Shown here one piece after another: positions 21,650 through 32,337 of a stretch of DNA of 64,000 bases. The translations under genes were made by a program, and so were the position numbers. Under the pieces are notes generated by a model. That model saw only the letters and a program-made list of their open reading frames with translations. It made no database searches and had not been told where the DNA came from. Each line of letters opens with the position of its first letter. Position 1 is the first letter of the stretch. The stretch lies in NCBI GenBank assembly GCA_000611775.1, contig KK106982.1, forward strand, positions 1,116,001 through 1,180,000. The letters run 5' to 3'. Source of the DNA: Umbilicaria muhlenbergii (taxonomy: Eukaryota; Ascomycota; Lecanoromycetes; Umbilicariales; Umbilicariaceae).

Positions 21650-24490
21650 TTACCATCGAGCATCTAATGTCTTGCTAACTCGTAGGACTAGTCGTTTCCC
21701 ACCAAATATCGTCTCGAACCTCCTCAGCCTTTCCTCCACGGACATCTTCACGAAAGAAGTCAGCCCGAATTCGACCACCGGATCCAGCGTACCTAACACT
21801 ATTTTCGTTCCATCAACGGGGGATTTCAGTTCGGCCAATACTACCTGGGCTCCGTACGCATTCATCCCCGCTCTTCTGAGAAAAACCTCCCACAACGTCT
21901 CATCTTGTAGCAATTTAAGATCCGGGCGGGTGGGTCCATGACTCGCCATCACCCCTACGATCCACTTCGCCAAATCTTCCTCACCGCCACCAACATAGAT
22001 GACTTGTGCCTCGCACTCCAGCTGCTTGCAGAGACAAATAAAATCTAACAACGCTTCGCAATCTTGGCTGTCTGGAGCTCCCACGTTTATGATGTCACCC
22101 TCGAGGCGTCCTTCACTGACAATGATCAATAGCCTCTCGTAACGCGAGGAAGTCCGCATGACGCGTTCGCGGACTGAAGATCGAAGAATTTGATTGGGTA
22201 AAGCGCGTTGTTTGATCTTCTGCAGTGTCGTGCAGATCAATCCTGTACCAGGCGATAATATCAGGTCAGCCTCATCAGCCATGGTGTCATCCTGGTACCG
22301 AGCATCTGGCGCCTTGGACCCAGACGAAGAAGTGGAGTTTGTGGAGTGGAGATTGAAGTCTCGCTCAATGAATTCTGCAGTTGGAGAGAGCTGCTGTAAG
22401 CGCCGGAATAACTTCTTATTGGATGAGAAAGTGGATGAAATGACAAATGGACGATATCCTCCGGGAACTGCTATATCTGGTGAAGGTAGTGAGAGTTTCT
22501 CTGGCGCAGGCGTGGGCGGTTTTCGTGGAAGTTCGATGGGTGAGGTCTCTCTTGGCAGTTTTGGTAATGTGTTGTAGCTTGGAGTTACTGTTGAGAAGTA
22601 AGAACTATGGACGAGCTTGGGCTTCTTTATTTCACCACTCCTCGTGCCCATGAAGCTCTCCAGTGACCCTAGGGTTGAAATAGTGCTCCCCAGCAATGCC
22701 GGAAAGGGATGGCCATGTTCAGGGCTTTCCAGGGTTGCCTGGACATTCTCCTTGTGCGTAGATTTGACTTCTTGACCTCCACTCGTGGGTTCTCGCGCTT
22801 TGTCGTTACTAAAATCACGCACAGCGATACCTAGAATGGCATCCTCCATATTCTGAAGGTACAGTTTGCGCTTCCTTACGAGAGAGTCCATGTCGGTTGC
22901 TTCTGGAAAGGTGCCATGTTCAAGCTTTTCCACATCAGACTCGTATATCTCGTCAAGAATTCGAAGACCATCTGGCTTCCATACCAAGGTACTGGTGTCC
23001 ACACATCTCGGCTGCGCTAAGAAGTCAGCGAGTATCCTATCGCTGGGAATACCCTCTTCTGTTGCAATTCTTCCCAACTCCTTCGGGAAGGGTGCCCATC
23101 GCATCTCACGCTCCGCCTTTCCACTTGCAAGCCAAAGATGGCCTTTGAAGTGATCCGCCTTGGCCTTCACTAGCAGCTGCTTCTGAGTTTTGGGAACCTT
23201 GCCGTCAACATCCGTGGTATGAGATTTCCAGGGCGGCACCGGCAAGGAAAAGTCCATGATGGGTACGGTGACTCTCCGAGTAGTATCCGCTTGCTGCAAT
23301 TGCTCCTGTTCTAATCCACGGTCCACCTTCGCTGCGATCGGTGCGATACTCTCGGCGAAGAACGCATCAATATTTTCAGAAGATACATCCTCCGGTTTCT
23401 CGATCGGTAGCGGCTTGTCAGGAATGATGTCCATAAGGACTTCTCTGAAAGCTACACCATTTGTCTTCCAAGGTGGAGGCCGCTCAGATAGCGGTGGTGT
23501 TAAGGGACCCTCTACTTTGAATTCATGGGGCTTCGCTCTTCTTATCGGTGGCGAGGAATGCGGTTCTTGGACTCGTCTTATTGTACCACATAGCTGCCCA
23601 AGATCATCCGGCCCTCCCGTCACAGGATCTGAACCCTGTCGGTAGTCACTTTCGACGACCTTATCTGGAACAATCGCGTCAGTGGCCAGGATTGACACCT
23701 CGAGCTCTTGAGCCAGCTGTTTTGTTGGGGTTGTGTGGTCAGATAAGAGTTCGAGATGGCCGATGTCGGAAGATGGAACAAAGGGCATTGCTGGTGGTGA
23801 CAGTGGTAGTAGCGGTGGCGTCACCGGCTCGATGATGGCTCTCTGCAGAACCGTCAGATATCCATTGGAGTTCGCAGCCTTTCTACGAACCTTTGTCTGG
23901 AACATCATTTCGTCGTGAAGATTTCCAACGTCTCCCGCGCTCCTATGAGGCTTTATTACGGACTCTAGGTAGCGTAATGTCTGTTTGGGAGCCTCAAACT
24001 TTTCGAACATTGCAAGTGCATTGTATGTCTGTGGCAAGCAGTAATAGATCGATGGCCAAGGTATGCCTTCACCATTCCCCTCCTCAATTTTTTCCAGCGG
24101 GAGGTGTTCACTTCCAGGGTCTGGTACGACTCGGCGGTGAAATTCCAGCACGTCGAGCTCGTGTACACTTTGGAGGATTGTCAGCTCCATCTTGAGGTTG
24201 CAGCGCCTATGACTTTTGAGCAGCGTAGAATCATCGAAAAGGTGTGTATCCTGGGACGATGCTATCACCGAAGACAGTAGCATTGCTACGTCTTTGCTCA
24301 CAGATAACCGTTCTGGTGATGGAGTCGCAGTTGTTGCGTCAATGCATAAGGCCTCAGCAGGGTCCTCAAGCTGTAAACACTGGTGGTTAGGTCTGCGAAA
24401 GCTGCTTAGAGGGTTGCGCTCTAGATGGTTGTGGATAAGACCGTAGAAGTGAGCGTAGTCTAGGACTGAAGGTTCCCTGTCCTGTGACAT
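21650..24490 (-). CDS. Probable Zip2/SHOC1-like meiotic protein with XPF-like C-terminal domain
   Basis: An intronless 946-residue frame starting at the ATG at 24490; the open frame extends 12 nt further but without an ATG. The N-terminal 180 residues are helical; the middle is disordered and Pro-rich (TPPLLPLSPPAMP, PLTPPLSERPPPW). A folded module from about residue 690 to the end has an order like the degenerate XPF/Mus81 nuclease domain of SHOC1/Zip2: FVISSTFSSNKKLFRRL, then EADLILSPGTGLICTTLQKI, RYERLLIIVSEG, QVIYVGGGEEDLAKWIVG and a terminal MSVEERLRRFETIF helix-hairpin-helix-like tail. No ERKxxxD nuclease motif is seen, as in Zip2. Zip2-Spo16 binds branched DNA to promote crossovers. 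The identification rests on pattern recognition; a fungus-specific protein with an unrelated fold remains possible. Confidence 0.55.
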   Translation of the reverse strand: MSQDREPSVLDYAHFYGLIHNHLERNPLSSFRRPNHQCLQLEDPAEALCIDATTATPSPERLSVSKDVAMLLSSVIASSQDTHLFDDSTLLKSHRRCNLKMELTILQSVHELDVLEFHRRVVPDPGSEHLPLEKIEEGNGEGIPWPSIYYCLPQTYNALAMFEKFEAPKQTLRYLESVIKPHRSAGDVGNLHDEMMFQTKVRRKAANSNGYLTVLQRAIIEPVTPPLLPLSPPAMPFVPSSDIGHLELLSDHTTPTKQLAQELEVSILATDAIVPDKVVESDYRQGSDPVTGGPDDLGQLCGTIRRVQEPHSSPPIRRAKPHEFKVEGPLTPPLSERPPPWKTNGVAFREVLMDIIPDKPLPIEKPEDVSSENIDAFFAESIAPIAAKVDRGLEQEQLQQADTTRRVTVPIMDFSLPVPPWKSHTTDVDGKVPKTQKQLLVKAKADHFKGHLWLASGKAEREMRWAPFPKELGRIATEEGIPSDRILADFLAQPRCVDTSTLVWKPDGLRILDEIYESDVEKLEHGTFPEATDMDSLVRKRKLYLQNMEDAILGIAVRDFSNDKAREPTSGGQEVKSTHKENVQATLESPEHGHPFPALLGSTISTLGSLESFMGTRSGEIKKPKLVHSSYFSTVTPSYNTLPKLPRETSPIELPRKPPTPAPEKLSLPSPDIAVPGGYRPFVISSTFSSNKKLFRRLQQLSPTAEFIERDFNLHSTNSTSSSGSKAPDARYQDDTMADEADLILSPGTGLICTTLQKIKQRALPNQILRSSVRERVMRTSSRYERLLIIVSEGRLEGDIINVGAPDSQDCEALLDFICLCKQLECEAQVIYVGGGEEDLAKWIVGVMASHGPTRPDLKLLQDETLWEVFLRRAGMNAYGAQVVLAELKSPVDGTKIVLGTLDPVVEFGLTSFVKMSVEERLRRFETIFGGKRLVLRVSKTLDARW

Positions 24491-25269
24491 GATATTTTGC
24501 ACTCATATGGTAAGACAGCTCCGATTACACAATAGTTCCCCCACTAAGAATGCACATAACGTAACATAACTTTTGAAAGATTAGCAGAGGTGTGTAAACA
24601 TGCAGGCCTCAGGATTAGGGATGAGAGAGATAAGAAGGATATTTGGAGCCGCGACTCTCGCCTGAATCTGATGCTTGTAAGTCATTGCAAATAATCATCA
24701 TATATGATTGGACTTGATCATTATCCAGGCGGTCCTTGTTGGATTGTCTTTATAAGGACTGTTGTAAAAGGACGGTCGGAAAAGGACGTTAGATTAGAGA
24801 TAACACTAGCCACTTAGGGCTTCGGCACTCTTGCCAACACGTCGGTACATTGTACCATGCCATGTGGGTATAACGAAGCGTGCTTGACTACCACGTTGCC
24901 AGTAACAGCCAAACTAGGGGCTATATAACGTCTTACTGTGAAAGAGTTTGTTCGGATAACAATTATCCCAGTCCCGCCAACTGGCTGCGAAGATGCACTA
25001 CGCTAAAGCGATGACCGGTTGGTCAGGTGACTTGCCCACAGAAGATAGGAGATCGTAAAGGACAAAGTCACCAGTGATCCAAGGTGAACATTTGTCATGT
25101 GTTTTCATTGCTTCATAGATACATTGTCTACCTGTAAGTTTTCATTCTTGAATCCATTGGGTAATAGATGCACGCTCGCTAAATCGCATCAATCAAATTG
25201 ACTAACCGAGAGTAGAGTCCGAAGCGCACATCAGGCGTTGCCGCCGCCGCCCTTTGCATGATCGTCGTC
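24491..25269. other. Intergenic
   Basis: About 780 bp with no gene. It carries several AAGGAC motifs (24755-24787) facing an inverted GTCCTT, and a perfect 13-bp palindrome GGTACATTGTACC at 24844-24856. Either could be a protein-binding site; no function is shown. Confidence 0.5.
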
Positions 25270-26580
25270 CTAGTCATTGTAGTTCGACTGACCAGACCCG
25301 TCCTTGTTCACTTTTGGTAGTCCATAGCAAGCATTAAAATCCTCCTCTTGTGACTTTCCAGCAGGGTCGAAGATAGGACGTTCACCATGGCAAGCGACAC
25401 GAACTGCATGACGACGGTGAGGGGCGAAGCCATAGGACGCGGAATGGTTCTACTGCTCTGTCAGAATATGTAAGGTGCACCGGCTTGGTTATCACTTACG
25501 GAGATACGGTTGTCCCAGAAGGCAACATCGTTCTTTTGCCATTGGAAACGAACATGGAGCTCTTGCGTTGTAGCGATAACTTCGTTGAGATACCGAATGA
25601 TGGTATCACTTTCCGTCTTAGGGATGCCGACGATCTTGGTGACGAAACCTGGGTTAAAGAACAACGACTTCCAGCCGGTGACAGGGTGGGTACGAATAAG
25701 TGGATGTTCCGTGGTAACCGGATCGCGACGTACTGGACGACCTAGCGCACGAGAGCCTTCAGCTTGCATGTCGGCAGAGTGCAATGCCGTAAGCCCTTCG
25801 AGGTACTTCTGCATTGGAGCTGACAATGTGTCGTAAGCCGCATATTGGGAAGCCCAGAGTGTGTCGCCGCCACCTCCGCGTGGAGGACCCGACAGAAGCT
25901 TGAGAGACGTGTAGGACGGTGGTTGGACCTCGTAGGTGACCTGATGGCCGTCAGTGAAAGGTTTTCATGGTAGGGGAATACTTTGAACGTACATCAGAGT
26001 GCCACAAGAAAGTCGGAGCAAAGAGAGCCCTTTGATCTTTAGACTTCTCATCGGTGTACACAACATGAACATCTTCCAATCCTGCTCGACGTGGGACAGA
26101 TGTTGTAGCGTGCTTGTGAAGTTTACCAAAGTACTGTCCGAGTTCACGCTGGACGTCGATATCAAAGTCTGTCTGGTTGCGGAAGAACACAACGCCTCGA
26201 GTAGCAACGAGACGAGCGAGGTCATCTTTTTGTGCATCTGTGAGTTTAGCTAGATTGATGCCATGGACCTCGGTGCCGATCTTCGGATTGTAGTCAAAGA
26301 CGTCGGTCGCTGCATCGAGGAGGTTGCGAAACTTTGGATGACCATGGAGTCCCCTGTCATGGTACGCTACCTCGGTCAGAGCATCCCAACGAACGTCCGG
26401 AAAGGTTGGGCGAAGGTCATCATGTTCATATATGTCATGGGTTTCGACGGAGGTACGGCCAGGCTCGTAGTCAACAGGAGCCGACACAACAATTGATTCC
26501 GGCCATGCGGAGTCACCCTTGGCTTTTATGTGCGTGTAGGTTTGGGAAGTGATTGGTTCTTCCAAGGAGGGAGCCATCAT
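25270..26580 (-). CDS. TauD/TfdA-family Fe(II)/2-oxoglutarate dioxygenase
   Basis: Minus-strand exons 26580-25993, 25940-25500 and 25449-25270 give 402 residues. The joins are in frame and rebuild the core: LWHSD|VTYEVQPPSYTSLKLLSG and VAFWDNRIS|NHSASYGFAPHRRHAVRV. The iron ligands are the HSD of the HxD motif (about residue 195) and a distal His in the NHSASYGFAPHRRHAVRV segment; the nearby Arg binds 2-oxoglutarate. Earlier conserved pieces are GTEVHGINLAKLTDAQKDDL and VVFFRNQTDF. Fungal relatives act on taurine or other sulfonates as sulfur sources, or on substrates such as herbicide-like acids. No sulfur genes lie nearby, so the substrate is not resolved. The length is typical for the fungal branch. 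Confidence 0.9.
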
Positions 26581-29500
26581 GTGCTATTTGGCACTTCGTT
26601 TGGGGTTATGTATAAAATAAGACTGAACGACAGACTGAGATGTTTACGGATCAAAGACGGTTGGTGTTGAGAAGAAGACTTGTGTTTTTAGATCAGGCGG
26701 CAGGCAAGAGGGGACAGGATGAATATATAGATTGAATGACGTTCCCCACTATGACACCATAAAGAAAACGAGCACACCATGGAGGCCGGCGGTGAAGAAG
26801 AGGAACCCGGGAGACTGGGCAAGGACCCAGGAGCAACTCTATCCACAAACATCACACCTCAATCCGGCATAGAATAGCGTACCGAGGGAGCAGGACCGCA
26901 CCTGACCAAGCATAGGAGCTGCAGAACAAGGGGGATTCGAAGAGCAATGCTAATACGAATCCTTCCGCTGCGTCCATGCTTCCATGCCGAGCATCCGAAG
27001 ATCAACCTCCGCGATTAACAAGCAATCTTCATTGAGGACGGAGCGAAGCCCGGCTTTGTTTTCTTGAACATTAACAACACGCATAATGAGCACAGTCCAC
27101 TGCGGCGTATGCGGGAATGCTATGAACAGGTGAGGTCGGAAGAGGCGACGTTGGCCCTGCCTTGTTGCGAAAGAGAGCCGCGTTGCACTAGGAATGCAGA
27201 CTCACTCATAAGCGGGCACTAACTGGCGCCAAGCCGAGGTGGGACTGCTGTGATTCGCTGGAATCTGTCAAAGCGACGTACGGAGACCCGGTAAGCACGG
27301 CCATCACGCAAGAATCCACCCGTCTTGCACCTTCGGTCATATATCACTCGGAACCGTCGCTGGCCCGGCTCAACGTACAACGTCTGATGAACGGTGTATA
27401 AGAGGGCCCATTATTATTCTTTCCCTCGCGGAGGAATCCCTCGTTACGTGTCATCTTGAACCTCGGGCTGTGAAATAGCCTTGTTCCGATCGACTGATCA
27501 AAGAGCAGAGCCAAGTGGATCCGATCAAGCAGGCGAATCTTCAGCAGCTATCTGCGGATGGCGGACTCAATGGCTTGCAGGACTTGTGGCCTTGTTCACT
27601 GTTCTCTTGTTGCTTCCAACAAGGATGCCGATGTACGCGTACACTCGAAAGGTCATACACCATCATTCTACCGTATCAGCTCGGCAGCTGGAGTCTGCTT
27701 TAGGTATCGGGTATGTGGGGGGATTTCGGTATTAGTAGACTGGCTGATTGACAACCAGACAGACGATCTGGACGGCGTCCCGGGTCCAGTGTGCCCAGAG
27801 TCCCTTCACCAGCTGAAGGCTTGCTGGACAGTGTCTATTGTTGCCACTACACGCCAACGGGAGGTGCTTTCCACTGCATGATGCGCCCGGCGCATTTTCC
27901 CCGCTGAAGTAGGTAGCTAGCCATGCATATCACTGCAACTGCTGCTCGAGAAGCATCGCAGATTCTGCTTCCAGTACTTGTTGAAGAGATCATCCCCATG
28001 TGGATATTTTCTGCATCACTGCTTGAGAGCATGCTGCTAGCGCAGGGGATTGCGTTTACCAATGCTGCGGATGTGACGATTTTTCTACACACCATCATTT
28101 TGGTTCCTCTACGAAGGCCAAGTCGCGTGTCGCATTCCATGGTGGTAACCACTGCACTGCTGACCAATGAGGTTGCTTCGATGTGCGACGTTGCTGCTGA
28201 TTGCAAGTGCTGGATTTTCCACAAGAGCGGAGATCTCGGCTGACATCATCCATCTACGGCAACAGCTAACGAGGGCCTGATCCTCGTAAAAAGCCAGCTC
28301 TCCGCTCGATGTCGGTGGAGCGACCTCCTGCAATGCGCTTGTCGGTCACGCGCACCACGTGTATGCCGGGAGCACCAGCAAATTGCGCTGGTCCAGGCCG
28401 TCACTGAACGCTCAGAGTGACTTTGCCGCTCGGTGCCATATTTTGAAGGCCTTGGTCTCGTGTCCCAGCGCTATCGCATGTCAATGTTAACGAGCTTATC
28501 GACCTCTTTCACAAGGGTTCTCTAGCGTATGTAACTCACTTTGTAGAGTTTCATTCTGTCATGGCGGTGTATGCAGCTGTTTAAACTCTCCGCACTATCG
28601 CACTTGTCACTCGTTTATCTTTCCCCATCATTCTATCACCCTCGCTGCCTGATAAGCTTGCAAGACGATCGGTATTTGGCTACCCAGGTCTGCTCATACG
28701 CTAGAAGTGAAGGGGAAATACATTCCATCCCAATCTTCACACCTGATTCTGCTATGTCCCCTATGCGCCTGCGTTCGGCTTTGGCTCCTCTTGTCGGACA
28801 AACTCCGACCCCAGCATCCAGCAAGAGGCCTGGATTCTTTTACCTCAAGTGGTCACGGGTCGTTCAGAGAGAAACTGCACATCGCTGGTCGCCTCCGACC
28901 TTTCTCGTTTACGATCGGCGTTCGGGGCGGCTGGTAGCATACGTTGTCGTAGTGCGCTATATGCGGTCGAAGAATGATGGTGTGAGGGCATTTATCATGT
29001 TTCCTGATTGCACGTCGCCTTCTCTGGCGGAGGACACCCACCAGATGTGTGACAGATATAAGTGAATAGAAGGAGTCTCATCCGAGGGTGTCAAGACGCA
29101 CGTCGCGCCCTTCATCGTGTAGGTCGGTGGCAACTGCTCTTTTCCATCCAAGTGAGCCAATAACAAGTGCAACAAATGCTTGGCGCCATTTCAACTTTGC
29201 ACTGAACATGGCCCATCGATAAGGCGGCAGAACAACAGCCTGAAAGACAAGTCAGGGAAGCATCAACAAAGAACTAGGATATCGTCAAATGACTAGGTGC
29301 GCAAACGAAGGTTCTCAATGAAACGTACAGTCTTGCACACAGGCCCTGAATGGAAGAGTATGTCTATATCGAAGGTTGCCTAACGCCAAATACAGCATCC
29401 TGACTAGGTCAACACTATCTCCTCCCAGAAAGTAATGCAACGTGGAAGCTGCTTGTAGGATCATGCACGCTGCACCCCGCAAACACCAAGCGGATATCCG

Positions 29501-30317
29501 CCTCCAATGCGACAGGGCGGGAGGACATCCGATCCCAAACACGCGGCAGTTCTGACATTTGCTAGATGGCCGCCTACCTTAGTGTAATCAATGTCGATCA
29601 TCTTCGCGGCGTCGCTGCCGGAGCCGGAAAGCAATTCCCATGAGGCATCCACTGCAACTTACGTGGGGTGACAGAGCCATGAAGTGTACCTGCTTTCCAA
29701 CAAGATGCGAGTGCTATATACGATCGACAAACGACTTATGCCACCCAGATCGACATGATTACTGTAAGTCAAAGGAGCGGCTCACAAAAGCAAGTACGCA
29801 TAAAACATCTCATTGCGTAAAGGTCGATAAATGTCTGGTGGCCTAAAGTATGCCTCGACTACTAACTCTGCATGGCTGTTATCTCTAGGGGCTTGTTGCC
29901 CATTGATCCTGAAAACAAAAATGTCCTATGATGTCTTAGGATGAACTCGATCATTGCCATGCAATTACTCACTCCAGCCAGCTCCGCAGATGATGGCCGA
30001 AGAGCCTGTGTTGCCTTTCCAATCGCATCTTTGACTTTCAATCCATTGGGATCCTCTTCGAGCGAGCGACGTAGCGAGCATGTCGCTAGGAGCATGAATT
30101 ATATGCTCACGGAAGCGTCAAGCTAGGCCATGCCCTGCCTTGTAGGCTTTGCTGAGCCGCTTGGTACGACGTAGCCGGGCAGATATCGCCAGCTCGTTTG
30201 GTTGCCGACTTGCCAGGTTTGAGGTTCGTCAATCGTGCTCTTTCTCAAGAGACCATTTTATGTCAGTGCGACAGGGTAGTTGCTTGGTGCCCAAGTCGAT
30301 GAGCAGCCACAACACCA
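26581..30317. other. Gene-poor 3.7-kb region
   Basis: No gene could be built with confidence. There are scattered coding-like stretches: at about 27028-27120 plus (IEDGAKPGFVFLNINNTHNE), 27923-28243 on both strands, and 29461-29652 minus (a possible short helix-turn-helix-like MIDIDYTKVGGHLANVR). None joins to a larger product by credible introns. The region may hold decayed genes. I saw no terminal repeats or transposase motifs. Confidence 0.4.
28571..29065 (+). CDS. Hypothetical ORF, 164 aa, doubtful
   Basis: An open frame with an ATG at 28571 and an internal ATG at 28754 that may be the better start (103 residues). The product is basic (FFYLKWSRVVQRETAHRW; RRSGRLVAYVVVVRYMRS) with no known domain. 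It lies in a gene-poor region and could be chance. It is listed because it is the longest ATG-started frame between 26.6 and 30.3 kb. Confidence 0.2.
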   Translation: MQLFKLSALSHLSLVYLSPSFYHPRCLISLQDDRYLATQVCSYARSEGEIHSIPIFTPDSAMSPMRLRSALAPLVGQTPTPASSKRPGFFYLKWSRVVQRETAHRWSPPTFLVYDRRSGRLVAYVVVVRYMRSKNDGVRAFIMFPDCTSPSLAEDTHQMCDRYK

Positions 30318-31409
30318 CTATGGTCCCCATCCCTCCTCCGGCCACCCCTTGGGCATCGTGGAATACGGCGGTAGTATATACCTCCCTTCACACCTATCCT
30401 CAAAGCAAGTCTCGTTACACAACCCGAACGTTTCACAGTAACACTCCTTTGCACTTGGACAGTGTACCGCTGGCATACCAAAGATCATGTGCCAAACGTA
30501 TTCCATAATCCTCCCGCTATCGTAGTCCGGCAAAGTCGTATTTCGTAGCCACTCTCTGTAGTGCTCGTAATCGGCCTTGGGCCGTTCGAGAACCTTCGAG
30601 GAACTGACTGCGAATTGCGCACAACAGGACACGCCGACAGTCTCAGGAACGGGAGTGTTGGGAAATAGTTCTTTGAATGCATCGGCGAAGAAAACCTCTG
30701 TGCCTTTGGTGTCTGACCGTAGGGGATGTACTTCGCCGGGGCAGCCTATGACCCAGACACAGCGCAGATTGACGTAGCCGCGAGACTTTATGTGAGGCAC
30801 GCGAAGGTTCTGGAGGATGGGTATACCGTCATATATTGGATCGTCGTTGTGCCATTGATAGCGGAGGCTGTGCATGAAGACCATTACGTCTGGTAGATTC
30901 AGATAGTTGTCAATGATGAATCTACATCCCAAGAATCAGCTTGTGCAATCCCAACGAACTACTCAGCTCTGATATGGCAAAGCACATGTATTCAAGAAAT
31001 GAGCCTGGAGAGTAGGAGATATATCGTACGTTAGATATACCATTGACTCCCTCCCCTTATTGACTGGAACTGTCAAGTCCGCCGAGGGGTCGTCCACAAC
31101 ATACACGTTCTTCGTCCACTCAGTGATATCATTGTAAAGCCATGAAACGTCGTCGCCTGTAAGGCTCGCCACCACGAGCTCTTTTTCTCGACGTTGTGAC
31201 GCTTTCAGCGGAGTATTCGAAGGAACCGGCACCGTATTTGTTGCTAGAGCGGTGACGGGACTGGAATCAACATCTTCACTAGAACCTGTGGTCGAAGCCC
31301 ATTTAGAGCCTGAACGGAAATTGTAGAGCATGACCAGAGAGAGGAAGCCGGCGACTATCAGGATCTGAGCAGCGCCAGCCCTGCGGATGCGAATAGGGAA
31401 CGCGGGCAT
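30318..31409 (-). CDS. DUF3431 family type II membrane protein
   Basis: Minus-strand exons 31409-31030 and 30921-30318 give 327 residues; the join restores MVYLT|FIIDNYLNLPDVMVF. The start is the ATG before MPAFPIRIRRAG. A signal-anchor (AQILIVAGFLSLVMLYNF, about residues 13-30) is followed by a short stalk and a DUF3431 domain with its usual landmarks: VVASLTGDDVSWL, KNVYVVDDPSA, SLRYQWHNDDPIYDG, RCVWVIGCPGE, VGVSCCAQFAV, and a Cys-rich end (CYCETFGLCNETCFEDRC). The domain is widespread in fungi, looks like a lumenal glycosyltransferase-like module and is of unproven function. Golgi localisation is likely from the topology. Confidence 0.88.
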
Positions 31410-32337
31410 GGGGTCTGAGCAAGCCAAGACCAACACCAAGCGAGAGAGAGGAATGTAGGTGAGGCTCGCCCGACAACTCCAACTTGACGGCAAGCACCTC
31501 CACAATTGTCACGCACTGCTCGCAGACGACGTTTCAACGTTATAAAGGCTGTGATACAGCGTCTTCGCGTGGTGTGCGGCGAGGTTGAAGCTTTCAGCGC
31601 CACTACATTGGTGGCGGCCAGGGTAGTGACAATGCCCCCCGGAGCCTCAAAGAGATTCCTTTCTTAGCGAACTGCTCATGAAGTTCTTTGTTTAACAGAC
31701 CATCCTCGATGTTCTTGGAGACTCGATGTCTCACAAGCCGTACGAATGCCCCCCCTATCTTAGCTCTTGTGCGTGTTTTCCAAATATCAATTCTGCCTCG
31801 CGCTGTCGGGCTGTGATTGTTAGTCTCCTGCCCATCCATGCCTTAATTTAGGCCTGCAGACACCCGTGGTGTTGGTTTCAGGATAGTGGGGTGTTCAATT
31901 GGTCCGTTTTCATGCAGGCGAAGAGCAACCGGAGATGCTCTAGCGTTGTAGACCTCCTCCCCTGTCTCGACACAAGCTACTAATTGGTACAACGGGCGGA
32001 ACTAGGCACACGAAGAGGCGAAATCACTCAATTACCCTGTGCATCTTCAAGCCTCCAACAGGCATTAGTTCTGCTGGATCCGTACAGCACGAGGCAGCGC
32101 CTCTTGCAGCGGGGGCCAACAGTGATAATTCAGGACGCGGCGCAGCCTCGTCTAGATGACGGTCGGAGCAGTGTATGGCGGAATGTGCAGAACTAACTCA
32201 CAGCTGAGGTAGCGCGCTAAGATTGCGGTACTTTAGCAGAAGTAAGCGGGAATACTGAGTCCTCGATTGCCTTTTACCGTCCTGTCTTTTGTAGGTCATG
32301 GCTTTTGCTTTGCTTTGACCGTTGCGCATCACGATCA
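31410..32337. other. Intergenic, divergent promoters
   Basis: About 930 bp between the DUF3431 gene (minus) and the mucin-like membrane protein (plus). Small frames at 31603-31839 minus and 31984-32196 plus have no recognisable domain. Confidence 0.5.

Noticed and set aside
27847-28224. 125-codon minus-strand frame with a stretch vaguely like a polyketide synthase ketosynthase segment (MGMISSTSTGSR)
   Set aside because: The resemblance is short; the active-site Cys motif and neighbouring blocks are absent in all frames.
29461-29652. Minus-strand 63-codon frame with a Myb/HTH-like phrase
   Set aside because: Too short, and upstream and downstream exons could not be found.
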